DNA from: Paracidovorax konjaci
GTDB lineage: Bacteria > Pseudomonadota > Gammaproteobacteria > Burkholderiales > Burkholderiaceae_C
Length of the DNA: 64,000 nt
Direction: 5' to 3'
Assembly: GCF_900112675.1 (NCBI RefSeq)
Contig: NZ_FOMQ01000006.1
Span: forward strand, 305,809 to 369,808
Part shown: positions 35,721 to 45,260 of the stretch, one piece after another
How the letters are laid out: each line of letters opens with the position of its first letter
How positions within the stretch are numbered: the first letter of the stretch is position 1
The notes under the pieces: generated by a model
The model's database searches: none
Told to the model about the DNA's origin: nothing
What the model saw: the letters and a program-made list of their open reading frames with translations, nothing else
Program-made: the position numbers and the translations under genes

Positions 35721-38048
35721 TCAGAACTCGTAGTCGAGCGTGACGCGCACCGCGCGGCCGTCGCCCTTGTAGAGGAACGAGCCCGAGCGGTAGACGGCCG
35801 TGTAGTAGTCCTTGTCGGTGGCGTTCAGCACGTTCAGGCGGACGTCGGCGTGCTTGTTGATGCGGTAGGACGCGAACAGGTCGTACACCGTGAACGACGG
35901 CACCGGCTGCGAGCAGACGCCGTTGCTGTAGCCCGCGCCCGTGTCGGGCTGGCCGCCGCAGCGCTTGCTCTCGCGGCGCGCGGTGGCGCCGAGGGCGATG
36001 GCCGGCGTGATCTGGTACTTGCCCTGCACCGAGAACGAACGGTCGGCGAAGTTGGACAGCGGCAGGCCCACGTTCGTGGCCGTGGCGGACTTCAGCACCT
36101 TGGACTTCATGAAGGCCATGCCGGCCTGCACGGTGAACTGGCTCGTCACGTTGCCCACGAGGCCGAATTCGACGCCGCGCACGCGGTTCTTGCCGGTGTT
36201 GAAGGTGCCCACGGAGTCGTAGTTGGCGCCTTCCATCACGTCGGACTTGGTGGTCTGGAACGCGGCGGCCGTGAACAGCAGCTTGTCGTCCAGCAGGTTC
36301 CATTTGGTGCCGATCTCGAAGTTGCGCGAGGTCTCGGGCTTGGCGCCCGCGGCGTTGCCGTTGTAGACCACGAGGCCGCCGTAGCCGCTGCTGGTGCCGG
36401 TGTCGGATTCGCCGCCGTTGATGTCCTGCGCGGAGCCGAAGCTCGCGTAGACCATGCCCATCGGGTTGATCTTGTAGGAGATGCCCAGGTGGCCGTTCAG
36501 CAGCGTGTCGGTGTAGCTGTAATTGCCGGTCTGCGCGGCCGTGGTGGCGTTGCGCGTGACGAGGCTGAAGTCGGTGTAGTCGGCGCGCACGCCGCCGAAC
36601 ACGGTCCACTTGTCCGTCAGGTCCACGGTGTCCATGGCGCTGAGCGCGAAGCTCTTGACCTGCCAGTCGTTGGCCCACTGCGTCTGCGCGATGCGGCGGC
36701 CCATGACCGAGTTCAGGCCCGGGGTGATGGCGCCCGTGGGGCCCGACAGGCAGAACGCCGTGTTGGCGCCCGCGCCGGCCTGGGTGCGGCAGTTGAACGC
36801 GCCCGTGTTGGTGACGGCGTAGTTGCCGCGCTTGACCTGGTGGTCGGTGTATTCGAGCCCGAAGATGAATTCGTTCTTCTTGCCGGCGATCTGCGTGTCC
36901 CACCGCAGGTTGGTCTGGTGCGCGAAGTACTTCACTTCCTGCCAGCCGTTGTGCGTGCTGAGCGAGGCGCTCGCGAACGGCGCGCCCGTGCTGGTGTAGC
37001 GCGTGCCGCCCGAGGCGCCGGTGACCACGTAGCCGTTCTCCGACTGGCCGTAGCGCGTGAGGCTGGTGAGGGTCTTGTCCGGGGCGATCTTCCACTTGAT
37101 GCGGGCGGTGAGCGCGTCCACGTCGGAGTTCTGGAAGTCCTGGTCCTGCGCGTAGACCGGCACGCCGTTGGCCGGGAAGCGGTTGGGCACGGTGCCCACG
37201 AGGTAGCTGCCGAGGTCGGGGTGCTTGTCCTTGGCGCGCAGGCCGTAGTAGTCGAGCGTCACCGACAGGGTGGGGTCCACTTCCCACAGGCCCGACAGCG
37301 CGAGGCCGTCGCGGCGGCGCTTGGAGGGGTCGCGGTCCGGCACGCCTTCGTTGCTGGTCAGTGCGTTGGCGCGCAGCGCGAACTGGTCGGTGAAGCCCTT
37401 GTTCACGTCCAGCGTGGCGCGGCGGTAGTGGTCGGTGCCCGCACCCACGGAGATGCGCGAGAAGTCGTAGTCGAGCGTGGCCTGCTTGGTGATCGCGTTG
37501 ATCGCGCCGCCGGCCGAGCCGCGGCCCGCGAACGTGGAGTTCGGGCCCTTGGTGATCTCGAGCTGCTCGATGGCGAAGCTCTCGCGCGTGGTCATGCCGG
37601 GGTCGCGCAGGCCGTCCACGAACACGTCGCTGCGCGCTTCCTGGCCGCGGATGATGTAGCGGTCGCCGAAGGCGTTGCCGTTCTCGCCCGTGCCCAGCGT
37701 GATGCCGGGCTGGGCCGCGAGGATCTGCTTCAAGTCGGTGAAGCCGGAGTCGTCGATGGCGGCCTTGGTCACCACCGAGATGGTCTGGGGCGTTTCCGCC
37801 AGCGGACGCGTGTGGCGCACGTCGGCGGAAGTCTTGGCCTTGTAGGGCGCGCCGACTTCGGCATTGGGATTCGGGTCGATGGCCTGTTCCTGCACGGTCA
37901 CCGTGGGCATGGTGCGGGTGTCGGCGGCGGGGGCCGTCTGTGCCAGCGCGGCCAGCGGCAGCAGCGCCATGGTGGACAGGCCGGCGGCAGCCATGCCTTC
38001 GCCGAGGCGCAGGCTGCGGGGTTTCTTGATCGCGCTGGTGTGTTTCAT
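35721..38048 (-). CDS. TonB-dependent catecholate siderophore receptor, Fiu-like
   Basis: 775-residue outer-membrane receptor. A basic N terminus and signal peptide end near AALAQTAPA. The TonB box region lies about residues 40-55 (TMPTVTVQEQA). The plug domain contains LAETPQTISVVTKAAIDD and GRGSAGGAINAITKQA, and a 22-strand barrel ends with the terminal aromatic residue (VTLDYEF). The adjacent piuC gene supports a Fiu/PiuA-like role in iron-catecholate uptake. A possible Fur site lies upstream. Many antibiotic siderophore conjugates use receptors of this class. Confidence 0.94.
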   Translation of the reverse strand: MKHTSAIKKPRSLRLGEGMAAAGLSTMALLPLAALAQTAPAADTRTMPTVTVQEQAIDPNPNAEVGAPYKAKTSADVRHTRPLAETPQTISVVTKAAIDDSGFTDLKQILAAQPGITLGTGENGNAFGDRYIIRGQEARSDVFVDGLRDPGMTTRESFAIEQLEITKGPNSTFAGRGSAGGAINAITKQATLDYDFSRISVGAGTDHYRRATLDVNKGFTDQFALRANALTSNEGVPDRDPSKRRRDGLALSGLWEVDPTLSVTLDYYGLRAKDKHPDLGSYLVGTVPNRFPANGVPVYAQDQDFQNSDVDALTARIKWKIAPDKTLTSLTRYGQSENGYVVTGASGGTRYTSTGAPFASASLSTHNGWQEVKYFAHQTNLRWDTQIAGKKNEFIFGLEYTDHQVKRGNYAVTNTGAFNCRTQAGAGANTAFCLSGPTGAITPGLNSVMGRRIAQTQWANDWQVKSFALSAMDTVDLTDKWTVFGGVRADYTDFSLVTRNATTAAQTGNYSYTDTLLNGHLGISYKINPMGMVYASFGSAQDINGGESDTGTSSGYGGLVVYNGNAAGAKPETSRNFEIGTKWNLLDDKLLFTAAAFQTTKSDVMEGANYDSVGTFNTGKNRVRGVEFGLVGNVTSQFTVQAGMAFMKSKVLKSATATNVGLPLSNFADRSFSVQGKYQITPAIALGATARRESKRCGGQPDTGAGYSNGVCSQPVPSFTVYDLFASYRINKHADVRLNVLNATDKDYYTAVYRSGSFLYKGDGRAVRVTLDYEF

Positions 38049-38076
38049 ATTGTGTGGATGGCAAAAAACGGTCGCA

Positions 38077-38098
38077 ATTATTGATGCGAATCACTCTT
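38077..38098 (-). promoter_or_regulatory. possible Fur-binding site upstream of siderophore receptor
   Basis: An A/T-rich stretch within 30-50 bp of the receptor start contains TTGATGCGAATCAC. Its TGAT/ATCA arms and GCGAAT core resemble Fur boxes of pseudomonads and bordetellae. The match to the E. coli 19-bp consensus is only moderate. Iron repression of a Fiu-type receptor is expected from the family. Confidence 0.4.
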
Positions 38099-38278
38099 GT
38101 TCAGTTGCCATGCCTGCGGAAAGTGATCCGCATCGCCCCCTGTCGAGCGCTGTCCTGTCGGCTCTGCGCAACACATTCTTCAGTGCGGAAAGATTGCGCC
38201 GGCCATCGGGGCCGGCTGGCGCGGGCCCGGGCGTTCTCGGGGCCTGGCAGGCCCGCGCGGGGCCGGGGCCGGTGCAGC

Positions 38279-39247
38279 TCAGGCGTTGTGCAGCATGTCG
38301 CCGTCGCGCGTGGCGGCCCCGCTGCGCAGCAGGTCCTGCACCAGGGCGTCCTGCCAGTCCGCGCGGGGCTGGCCGGCGAAATGGCCCGCGTGCAGCGTGC
38401 CGAAATAGGGCGTGGCCAGCGCCCAGGCGTGGAGCCGGTCCAGCGGCACGCTCTGCCATTCGAGCAGCTTGTACTTGAGCAGCACCTTCGCGGCGTAGAG
38501 CGCGTGCCGTGCCGGGTCGCGCACGTAGCCGTCGAGGCGGCGGCGCGCGGTGTCCAGCGCGCGGCCGACGTCCGTGAACACCCCGCCGTGCCCCGGCACC
38601 ACGGTGCGCGGCGCGAGGGCGGAGATCAGGTCCAGCGTGGCGGCCACGTCGTCGAAGGCGTGCTCGCCCTCCAACTCCGGGAAGACCACGCCGAAGCCGT
38701 TCTCCCAGAGCGCATCGGCCGAGAGCAGCACGCGGTATTCCGGCTCGAACAGCACCACGGAGTGCGTGTCGTGGCCGGGCGCGGCATGCACCTGCCAGTC
38801 GTGCGCGCCCAGGCGCACGGTGCTGCCGGGCGCGAGCACGCCGTCCATGCGGAAAGGCGGGCAGTCCTGCCCGGTGGGGGTGTAGCTGAGGGCTTCGGGG
38901 TTCCACGTGCGCACGTGCGCAGCCTGCCCGGGCGGGACGAGCGTGCGCGCCGCGGGCCACGCCTGCTGCAGCGCCGCGTTGCCCCCGCAATGGTCGCTGT
39001 GCAGGTGGGTGTTGGCGATCAGAGAGAGCGGCCGGCCCGCCAGCGCCGCGCCCACCAGCGCCACCGTCTGCGGTGCGTGGGCGCAGTAGCCCGTATCGAC
39101 GATCGCGGCGCCGTCCCTGTCACCGTCACCGTCCACGCCCAGGCAGAGGATGTTGTTGGCGGAGAGCCAGCCGCGCTCCAGCACCACGGTGCCCGGCGGC
39201 AGGCGCGGCGCGGCGGTGCCGACGGGTTGGGGTGGGGGGATGTGCAT
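38279..39247 (-). CDS. MBL-fold metallo-hydrolase
   Basis: 322-residue metallo-beta-lactamase-fold protein. The metal-binding motif THLHSDHCGG is at about residues 79-88, further ligands are in APGHDTHS and LSADALWENG, and the late His in VPGHGGVFTD. The C-terminal ~80 residues form a helical extension seen in the glyoxalase-II-like/RNase Z-like branch. No signal peptide is present. It is a single gene between the receptor and a divergent membrane protein. The substrate is unknown. Confidence 0.88.
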   Translation of the reverse strand: MHIPPPQPVGTAAPRLPPGTVVLERGWLSANNILCLGVDGDGDRDGAAIVDTGYCAHAPQTVALVGAALAGRPLSLIANTHLHSDHCGGNAALQQAWPAARTLVPPGQAAHVRTWNPEALSYTPTGQDCPPFRMDGVLAPGSTVRLGAHDWQVHAAPGHDTHSVVLFEPEYRVLLSADALWENGFGVVFPELEGEHAFDDVAATLDLISALAPRTVVPGHGGVFTDVGRALDTARRRLDGYVRDPARHALYAAKVLLKYKLLEWQSVPLDRLHAWALATPYFGTLHAGHFAGQPRADWQDALVQDLLRSGAATRDGDMLHNA

Positions 39248-39470
39248 GGGAAGACGTTCCTGCCGCCGCGCCCGCCCGGCCCTGGCAGGGCCGCCGTGGG
39301 CCGGGGGGCTCCGCGCTCATGGCGCAAAGTATGGCACCGGCTACCGCCGTCCATCCATCCGGCGCAACCCTTCGCGCCCTGGCGGCGCAGCCCGTCGCCC
39401 GGCGCTGGCCCGCAGGGCCCGGGAACGCGACAGTGGCCTGCCGCGTCGTTGCGCTTCACCAGGAAATCCC

Positions 39471-39995
39471 ATGACCTTCGTCGTCTCCATGCTCCGGGCC
39501 ACGCCTGCCTGGGTCTTCGTCTTGCTGGCCGTGCTGACCGGGCTGGGCCTGCGGCAGGCGCGCCCGTTCCGCACGCCCCTGTGGCGGGCCCTGCTGCTGC
39601 CGGCTTTCCTGGCGGCTTTCTCTCTGTACGGGATGGCGGTGGCCCACCGCGGGCAGCCCGCCGCCTGGGCCGCCTGGGCCGTCGCGGCGGTGGCCGCCGC
39701 GGCCGCCGTGCTGTCGCGGCCCGCGCCCGCCGGCCTCCGCTTCGACCCGGCGGACGCGGTCTTCCACGGGCCCGGGAGTTTCCGGCCGCTGCTGCTGATG
39801 CTCGGCATCTTCTGCACCAAGTACACCGTGGCCGTGGTGCTGGCCTTGCAGCCGGCGATGGCGCACCACCCGGTGTTCGCCACCGCGACCAGCCTGCTCT
39901 ACGGCATCTTCACGGGGGTCAGCGCGGGACGGGCGCTGCACCTGTGGGACCTGTGGCGGTCCGCGCGCGGCGGCGCGCTACCGGACGGGGCCTGA
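39471..39995 (+). CDS. DUF6622-like integral membrane protein
   Basis: 174-residue protein with about five hydrophobic segments and little else. The first follows VVSMLRATPAWVFVLLAVLTGLGLRQ, and the pattern TPAWVF...LGLRQAR is one I associate with the DUF6622 family, of unknown function. The ATG at 39471 is preceded by AGGAAAT, a good ribosome site. It is convergent with the ribose operon. Host-like codon use and position suggest a stable chromosomal gene. Confidence 0.75.
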   Translation: MTFVVSMLRATPAWVFVLLAVLTGLGLRQARPFRTPLWRALLLPAFLAAFSLYGMAVAHRGQPAAWAAWAVAAVAAAAAVLSRPAPAGLRFDPADAVFHGPGSFRPLLLMLGIFCTKYTVAVVLALQPAMAHHPVFATATSLLYGIFTGVSAGRALHLWDLWRSARGGALPDGA

Positions 39996-40002
39996 GGGGG
40001 GG

Positions 40003-40395
40003 TCAGAACGTCACGCCCGCGCAGAGGATGACGTTCGCATAGGGCGTGCACTCGCCGGTCCGCACCACGGCGCGCGCACCGCGGGTGAGGCGCTTGAATT
40101 CCTCGTGGGACAGGGCCTGTGGCGCCACGGGCAGCGCGGCGGCCCACGCGGGCAGGGCCCCGCCCGCGCGCTCCATCGCCTCGGTGGCGACGAGCGCCCG
40201 CTCCACCTGCATCTCCGAGAGCACGGCGCGCAGCACGTCGGCCACCGCCGGCAGGCCGGGGGTGACGGCCAGGTCGATGCGGCGCGGGCCCTCGGGGATG
40301 GGCAGGCCGGCGTCGCCGATGACGAGCATGTCGCCATGGCCGAGCGTGGCGATGGCGTGGGAGAGTTCGGCGTGCAGCAGGGCGGTGCGTTTCAT
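40003..40395 (-). CDS. rbsD: D-ribose pyranase
   Basis: 130-residue enzyme that interconverts beta-pyran and beta-furan ribose so that ribokinase can use it. The conserved start [26 protein letters not shown], the catalytic-site region IGDAGLPIP (Asp in GDAG) and the C-terminal [18 protein letters not shown] match RbsD. The gene begins by ATGA overlap with rbsK and ends the six-gene ribose operon. Confidence 0.96.
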   Translation of the reverse strand: MKRTALLHAELSHAIATLGHGDMLVIGDAGLPIPEGPRRIDLAVTPGLPAVADVLRAVLSEMQVERALVATEAMERAGGALPAWAAALPVAPQALSHEEFKRLTRGARAVVRTGECTPYANVILCAGVTF

Positions 40396-41369
40396 GCGGT
40401 GCGGCTCCAGTCGGGGGGCAGGGGGCTGGCAAGGGTTTCGGCGAGCGTGGGGATGGAGGGCTGCGCGCCCGGGCGCGTGACGCACAGCGCGGCGGCGCGG
40501 ATGCCCGTCTGCACGGCCAGGTCGAGCGATTCGCCGCGCGCCAGCGCCACGGTGAGCGCGCCCAGGAAGGTGTCGCCCGCGGCGGTGGTGTCCACGGCCT
40601 GCACGCGCAGGCCCGGGTGGTGGCGGCAGCCGTCGCTGTCGCTGGCCACGGCGCCGGCGGCGCCGAGCGTCACGACCACGCGGCGCGGGCCGCGCGCGCG
40701 CAGCAGCCGGGCCGCGTGGGCGGCGTCGTCGGGCGTCTCCACGTCGCAGCCGGCGAACAGCGCGGCCTCGACCTCGTTGGCCACGAGCGTGTCCACCAGC
40801 GGCCAGAGCGCGTCCGGCATGGGCTGCATGGGCGAGGGGTTGAGCACCACGGGGCAGGCCAGCCGCTGCGCCAGCCCGGCGGCGGCCACCACCTGGGCGA
40901 GCGGCACCTCGAACTGCAGCAGCAGGTTGCTGGCGCCCTGCAGCACCGCGCCCAGGGCCGCGCTGTCGAGCTGGAAGCGGCCGTTGGCGCCGGCCACCAC
41001 GACGATGCGGTTCTGCGCCGTGGCGTCCACCGTGATGGCGGCCACGCCGGTGGGCGCGGCGGGGTCGGTCTGCACTTCGGCGTGGCCGATGCCGTCGGCC
41101 TCCAGCGCAGCGCGCAGTGCCTGGCCGTGCGCGTCGTTGCCCACGCGGCCCAGCAGCTGCACGCGGGCTCCCTGGCGGGCGCAGGCCACGGCCTGGTTGC
41201 CGCCCTTGCCGCCGGGGATGTGGTCCAGCGATTCGGCCATCACGGTCTCGCCCGCGCCGGGGGCGCGCGCCACGCGCAGCACGATGTCCATGTTGAGGCT
41301 GCCCACCACGGCGATGCGCGGAGCGTCCGCGGAAGCGGTGGGGGCGGAAAAGGCGTGCGGTTCGGTCAT
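40392..41369 (-). CDS. rbsK: ribokinase
   Basis: 325-residue PfkB-family kinase phosphorylating ribose to ribose 5-phosphate. [13 protein letters not shown] and [17 protein letters not shown] form the substrate region near the N terminus. The catalytic base and anion hole are in [18 protein letters not shown] near residue 270. A short Ala/Pro extension precedes the first strand. It overlaps both neighbours by 4 bp (rbsR upstream, rbsD downstream), so it is tightly coupled in the operon. Confidence 0.96.
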   Translation of the reverse strand: MTEPHAFSAPTASADAPRIAVVGSLNMDIVLRVARAPGAGETVMAESLDHIPGGKGGNQAVACARQGARVQLLGRVGNDAHGQALRAALEADGIGHAEVQTDPAAPTGVAAITVDATAQNRIVVVAGANGRFQLDSAALGAVLQGASNLLLQFEVPLAQVVAAAGLAQRLACPVVLNPSPMQPMPDALWPLVDTLVANEVEAALFAGCDVETPDDAAHAARLLRARGPRRVVVTLGAAGAVASDSDGCRHHPGLRVQAVDTTAAGDTFLGALTVALARGESLDLAVQTGIRAAALCVTRPGAQPSIPTLAETLASPLPPDWSRTA

Positions 41370-42427
41370 GCGGGAATCGGGGGAAGGGGGCGGCCGCGCG
41401 CGGCCGCCGGGGGGGCACCGGCGGTCGCGAAGACCGCGGTGGAGGCACGCAGCCTCAGCTCGGGCTGCAGCAGCACCTGGCGCTGCTCGCGCCGCGCGCC
41501 GTCGATGCGTTCGAGCAACATGTCCACGGCGAGCGCGCCGATCTGTTGCTTGGGCTGGGACACGGTGGTGAGCGGCGGGCTGGTGAAGGCGGCGAGTTCG
41601 ATGTCGTCGAAGCCCACGACCGACAGCGCCTCGGGCACGCGCACCCCGCGTTCGTGGGCCGCGCAGAGCGCACCGATGGCCATGAGGTCGTTGCCCACGA
41701 ACACCGCCGTGGGCGCCCGGGCAGAAGCCAGCACGGCCTGCATGGCCTCGTAGCCGCCCTGGCTGGTGAAGTCGCCGTGCCAGAGCAGGCCGTCCGCGCC
41801 CACGCCGGCCTCGGCCAGCGCATCGCGCCAGCCGGCGATGCGCTGTTCGCTGGGCGCCAGGCCCGCGGGCCCGCCGATGCAGGCGATGCGCCGATGGCCC
41901 AGCCACAGCAGGTGCCGCGTGGCGAGCATGCCGCCCTGGCGGTGCGCGGTCTCTACCAGGTCGCAGGGCTGCTCGGGCACCTCGATCTCGCGGTCCACCA
42001 GCACGGTGGGCACGCCCAGGCCTTCGAGCTGCCGCGCCAGGGTGGCGTCCTGCCCCGTGGAGACGACGATCAGCCCGTCGATGCGCCGCTCGGCCAGCAC
42101 CTGCAGGTACGAGCCCTGGCGGTGCGCCTCGTCGTGCGTGTTGCACAGGATCAGGTTGTAGCCCGCGCCGAAGCAGCGGTTCTCGACGCTGTGCACCACT
42201 TCCGCGAAATACGGGTTGGAGCTGTTGGGGATCAGCATCCCCAGCGTGCGCGTGTGGTTGCTCTTGAGGCTGCGGGCGATCGCGCTGGGCACGTAGCCCA
42301 GGTCGCGCACGGCCGCCTCCACGCGGGCGCGGCCCTCGTCGCTCACGTGGCGCGTGCCGTTGATCACATGGGAGACGGTGGTGACGGAGACACCCGCCTG
42401 CCGGGCCACGTCCTTGATGGTCGCCAT
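41366..42427 (-). CDS. rbsR: LacI-family ribose operon repressor
   Basis: 353-residue regulator. The helix-turn-helix and hinge are at residues 1-60 ([33 protein letters not shown], then [17 protein letters not shown]). The rest is a periplasmic-binding-protein fold for ribose. It is encoded inside the operon it probably controls, between rbsC and rbsK. A perfect palindrome of LacI type lies 103 bp upstream of rbsB and is the likely operator. It overlaps rbsK by 4 bp. Confidence 0.93.
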   Translation of the reverse strand: MATIKDVARQAGVSVTTVSHVINGTRHVSDEGRARVEAAVRDLGYVPSAIARSLKSNHTRTLGMLIPNSSNPYFAEVVHSVENRCFGAGYNLILCNTHDEAHRQGSYLQVLAERRIDGLIVVSTGQDATLARQLEGLGVPTVLVDREIEVPEQPCDLVETAHRQGGMLATRHLLWLGHRRIACIGGPAGLAPSEQRIAGWRDALAEAGVGADGLLWHGDFTSQGGYEAMQAVLASARAPTAVFVGNDLMAIGALCAAHERGVRVPEALSVVGFDDIELAAFTSPPLTTVSQPKQQIGALAVDMLLERIDGARREQRQVLLQPELRLRASTAVFATAGAPPAAARGRPLPPIPA

Positions 42428-42443
42428 GCTTGGGGCGCCGGCG

Positions 42444-43439
42444 TCAGACGGCCGCGCGGCGCTGCCGCAGCGTGTCGATGATGACGGCGGCCACGATCAC
42501 GCAGCCGGTGATGATGCGCTTGCTCGGCTCGCTCGCGCCGATCTGCGCGAGGCCCGCTTCGAGCACGGCGATGATGAGCACCCCGAAGGCCGTGTTCACC
42601 ACCGAGCCGCGTCCGCCCATGAGGCTGGTGCCGCCGATCACCACGGCGGCGATCACCTGCAGCTCCATGCCGGCGCCGGCATTGGGGTCGGCCGCCTCGA
42701 GGCGCGCCGACTGCATGAGGCCCGCCAGGCCGGCCAGCAGGCCGGTGAGGGCGAACACCGCGATGCGGATGGGGCGCGGGTCCACGCCGGCCAGGCGCAT
42801 GGCTTCCTCGTTGGTGCCGATGCCGACCATGCAGCGCCCGAACACCGACCGCGAAAGCACCAGCTGCGCCACCACCACGATGAGCAGCGCCACGCCGAAC
42901 GCCACCGACACGCCGGCCACCACGGGCGCGGCCAGCCAGGAGATCGCATCGCCCACGTACTGGGTGCGCGAATCCGTCACCAGGTAGGCGCTGCCGCGCA
43001 CGGCCTCCAGCATGCCCAGCGAGACGATGAACGAGGGCAGCCGCCATGCCACCGATACGGCGCCCGTGATGGTGCCGCAGACGAGGCCGGTGGCCAGCGC
43101 CAGCGCCGCGGCGGCGGGCACGCTCCAGCCCCACTGCAGGATGGCCGCGGCCGAGGTGGCGGCCGCCAGCGCCATCACCGAACCCACCGACAGGTCGATG
43201 CCCGCGATGATGAGCACGAAGGTCATGCCCACCGCCATCACGGCCAGCGCGGGGATCTCGTTGGCGATGGTGACGAAGGTGTCCACGCTCCAGAAATATT
43301 CGGAGAGCCACGAGAACAGCGCCACCATGCCGATCAGCACGGCGGCGAGGCCCAGGTAGGTGCCCAGCTGCGTGCGCCAGAGCGGCGCGGCGGGCGCGGC
43401 GGGGGCGGTGGGATGGGGGGTGGGTTGGGCGGTGGTCAT
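42444..43439 (-). CDS. rbsC: ribose ABC transporter permease
   Basis: 331-residue inner-membrane permease of the CUT2 class with about nine hydrophobic segments. Characteristic motifs are [44 protein letters not shown] and [20 protein letters not shown], which is the cytoplasmic loop contacting the ATPase. An Ala/Pro-rich leader of about 20 residues precedes the first helix. It overlaps rbsA by 4 bp. Confidence 0.95.
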   Translation of the reverse strand: MTTAQPTPHPTAPAAPAAPLWRTQLGTYLGLAAVLIGMVALFSWLSEYFWSVDTFVTIANEIPALAVMAVGMTFVLIIAGIDLSVGSVMALAAATSAAAILQWGWSVPAAAALALATGLVCGTITGAVSVAWRLPSFIVSLGMLEAVRGSAYLVTDSRTQYVGDAISWLAAPVVAGVSVAFGVALLIVVVAQLVLSRSVFGRCMVGIGTNEEAMRLAGVDPRPIRIAVFALTGLLAGLAGLMQSARLEAADPNAGAGMELQVIAAVVIGGTSLMGGRGSVVNTAFGVLIIAVLEAGLAQIGASEPSKRIITGCVIVAAVIIDTLRQRRAAV

Positions 43440-45112
43440 GCGGGGGCGGAAGAAGAAGTGGGGGCGGAACCGGCGGCGGCGGGATCCGTGTCGGAGAACG
43501 CGGCGGCCAGCAGCGACTGCTCGGTCCATTCGCCGCGCTCGAACACGGCGACCAGCCGGCCGCCGCTCATCACGCCGATGCGGTCGGCCATGGCCATGAG
43601 TTCGCGCAGGTCGGACGACACCATCAGCAGCGCGCGGCCTTCGGCGGCCATGCGGTCGAGTTCGGCATACAGGTCGGCGCGCGCGCCCACGTCCACGCCG
43701 CGCGTGGGCTCGTCCAGCAGCAGCACGCGGCCGTCGCGGTGCAGCCACCGTGCGAACACCACCTTCTGCTGGTTGCCGCCCGAGAGCTGGCCCACGGGCT
43801 GCTCCGGGCCGCGGCAGCGCACGCGCAGCGTGCGGATGAAGCCCTGCACCACGGCGCTCTCGTGCGCGCGGCGCAGCCAGCCGCCGCGCGAGACGGCCGA
43901 GAGATCGGAGAGCGTGGCGTTCACGCGGATCGGCTGGGTGAGCAGCAGGCCCTGCGATTTGCGGTCCTCGCTCACCAGGCCGATGCCGGCGGCGATGGCC
44001 GCCAGCGGCGAGCGGAAGCCGCGCGCGTAGGTGCGGCCGCCGGTGCTGCCGGGGTGTTGGTTTGATATTGTTTTTGTAGCAATCTTTTCAATGGATCCGG
44101 CGGCATGGAGCCCCTGGGGCTCGGAATCGTTCGCCAGCGTCAGGCTGCCCCGGTCGGCGCGGTCGGCGCCGAACAGCAGGCGCAGCAGCTCGGTGCGGCC
44201 CGAGCCCACCAGCCCCGCGATGCCAAACACCTCGCCCGCGCGCAGCGTGAGGCTCACGTCCTGCACGGCGGTGCCGCGGCCGATGCCGTCCACGCGCATC
44301 ACCACGGGGCCGGCCGCGCGGCGCGGGCGGTGCTCCAGGTCGCTCACGGCGCGGCCCACCATGCGCTGCACGAGGTCGGCCTCGGTGAGCCCGGCCATGG
44401 GGCGCGCATCCACGAGCGCGCCGTCGCGCAGCACGGCCACGCGGTCGGCGATGCGGCGCAGCTCTTCGAGCCGGTGCGATACGTAGATGATCGCCACGCC
44501 GCGCGCCGTGAGCCGCGCGATCTGCTCGAAGAGATAGTTCGTCTCGCGCGGCGTGAGCATGGCCGTGGGCTCGTCCAGCACGAGGATGCGTGTGTCGTCC
44601 TGCAGGTTGCGCGCGATCTCCACCATCTGCTGCTGGCCGATGCCCAGCCGCGCCACCGGCGTGGCGGGGTCGATGCCGGTGAGACCGATCTTGGCGAGCT
44701 GCGCGCGCGCCGCGCCGTGCAGCGCGTTGCGGCGCAGCCAGCCCAGGCGGTGCGGCAGCCGGCCCATGAAGAGGTTCTCGGCCACGGTCAGCGTGGGCAC
44801 GAGGCCCAGCTCCTGCATGACCATGCGCACGCCCTGGCGCTCCGCGTCGCGGCGCGACAGGGGGGCGTAGGGCTCGCCCGCCAGGCGCAGGCCGCCGCGC
44901 GTGGCCGGCTCCAGCCCGCAGAGGATCTTGGAGAGCGTGCTCTTGCCCGCCCCGTTCTCGCCGGTGAGCGCGAGCACCTCGCCGGCGTGCAGCGACAGCG
45001 TCACGCCGTGCAGCACGGTGGTGGTGTGGTAGTCCTTGCCCACGCCCAGCATCTCGAGCAGGGGCGGGGGCACGGGCGTGGGAGCGGCGGTGTGCGGAGG
45101 GAGGTCGGCCAC
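43436..45112 (-). CDS. rbsA: ribose ABC transporter ATPase with 45-bp element insertion
   Basis: 558-residue protein with two ATPase domains. Domain 1 has Walker [10 protein letters not shown] and Walker [11 protein letters not shown]. Domain 2 has [15 protein letters not shown], the signature [15 protein letters not shown] and [15 protein letters not shown]. Domain 2 contains an extra ~25 residues after GSLTLAND (about residues 330-355, including [13 protein letters not shown]), encoded by element E read on its reverse strand. In other RbsA proteins this loop is short. The frame is intact, so the protein is probably functional. GTG 45112 is the chosen start; an internal ATG at 45052 is an alternative. 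Confidence 0.94.
   Translation of the reverse strand: MADLPPHTAAPTPVPPPLLEMLGVGKDYHTTTVLHGVTLSLHAGEVLALTGENGAGKSTLSKILCGLEPATRGGLRLAGEPYAPLSRRDAERQGVRMVMQELGLVPTLTVAENLFMGRLPHRLGWLRRNALHGAARAQLAKIGLTGIDPATPVARLGIGQQQMVEIARNLQDDTRILVLDEPTAMLTPRETNYLFEQIARLTARGVAIIYVSHRLEELRRIADRVAVLRDGALVDARPMAGLTEADLVQRMVGRAVSDLEHRPRRAAGPVVMRVDGIGRGTAVQDVSLTLRAGEVFGIAGLVGSGRTELLRLLFGADRADRGSLTLANDSEPQGLHAAGSIEKIATKTISNQHPGSTGGRTYARGFRSPLAAIAAGIGLVSEDRKSQGLLLTQPIRVNATLSDLSAVSRGGWLRRAHESAVVQGFIRTLRVRCRGPEQPVGQLSGGNQQKVVFARWLHRDGRVLLLDEPTRGVDVGARADLYAELDRMAAEGRALLMVSSDLRELMAMADRIGVMSGGRLVAVFERGEWTEQSLLAAAFSDTDPAAAGSAPTSSSAPA
44064..44108 (+). repeat. 45-bp dispersed element, copy E (inside rbsA, antisense)
   Basis: Copy of the element within the second ATPase domain of rbsA, oriented against the gene. 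The arms are GATAT and GTAGC, slightly imperfect; the AATGGATCCGGCGGCATGG end is perfect. rbsA reads it in reverse as [31 protein letters not shown] hairpin follows at 44108-44122. In its own orientation the element is also fully open ([15 protein letters not shown]). Confidence 0.8.
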
Positions 45113-45213
45113 GGTGAGCTAAGCCCGGAGGAAGGAGGGGGCCGCACGGCGCGCGGCGGTGCGGAAAGCGGGAAAAGCGGGGAGAAGTGGGAAAAGGGCA
45201 GCGGCAGGCCGGG

Positions 45214-45241
45214 GCGGGCGGCGCCGGAGCGTGCCGCCCGC
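45214..45241 (-). terminator. stem-loop between rbsB and rbsA
   Basis: GCGGGCGGC and GCCGCCCGC form a perfect 9-bp stem with a 10-base loop, about 20 bases after the rbsB stop in the 148-bp rbsB-rbsA spacer. No U-tract follows, so it probably stabilises the rbsB message or attenuates rather than terminates. That would give the binding protein the usual excess over the membrane components. Confidence 0.5.
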
Positions 45242-45260
45242 AGCCCGCCCGCTGGCCCGG

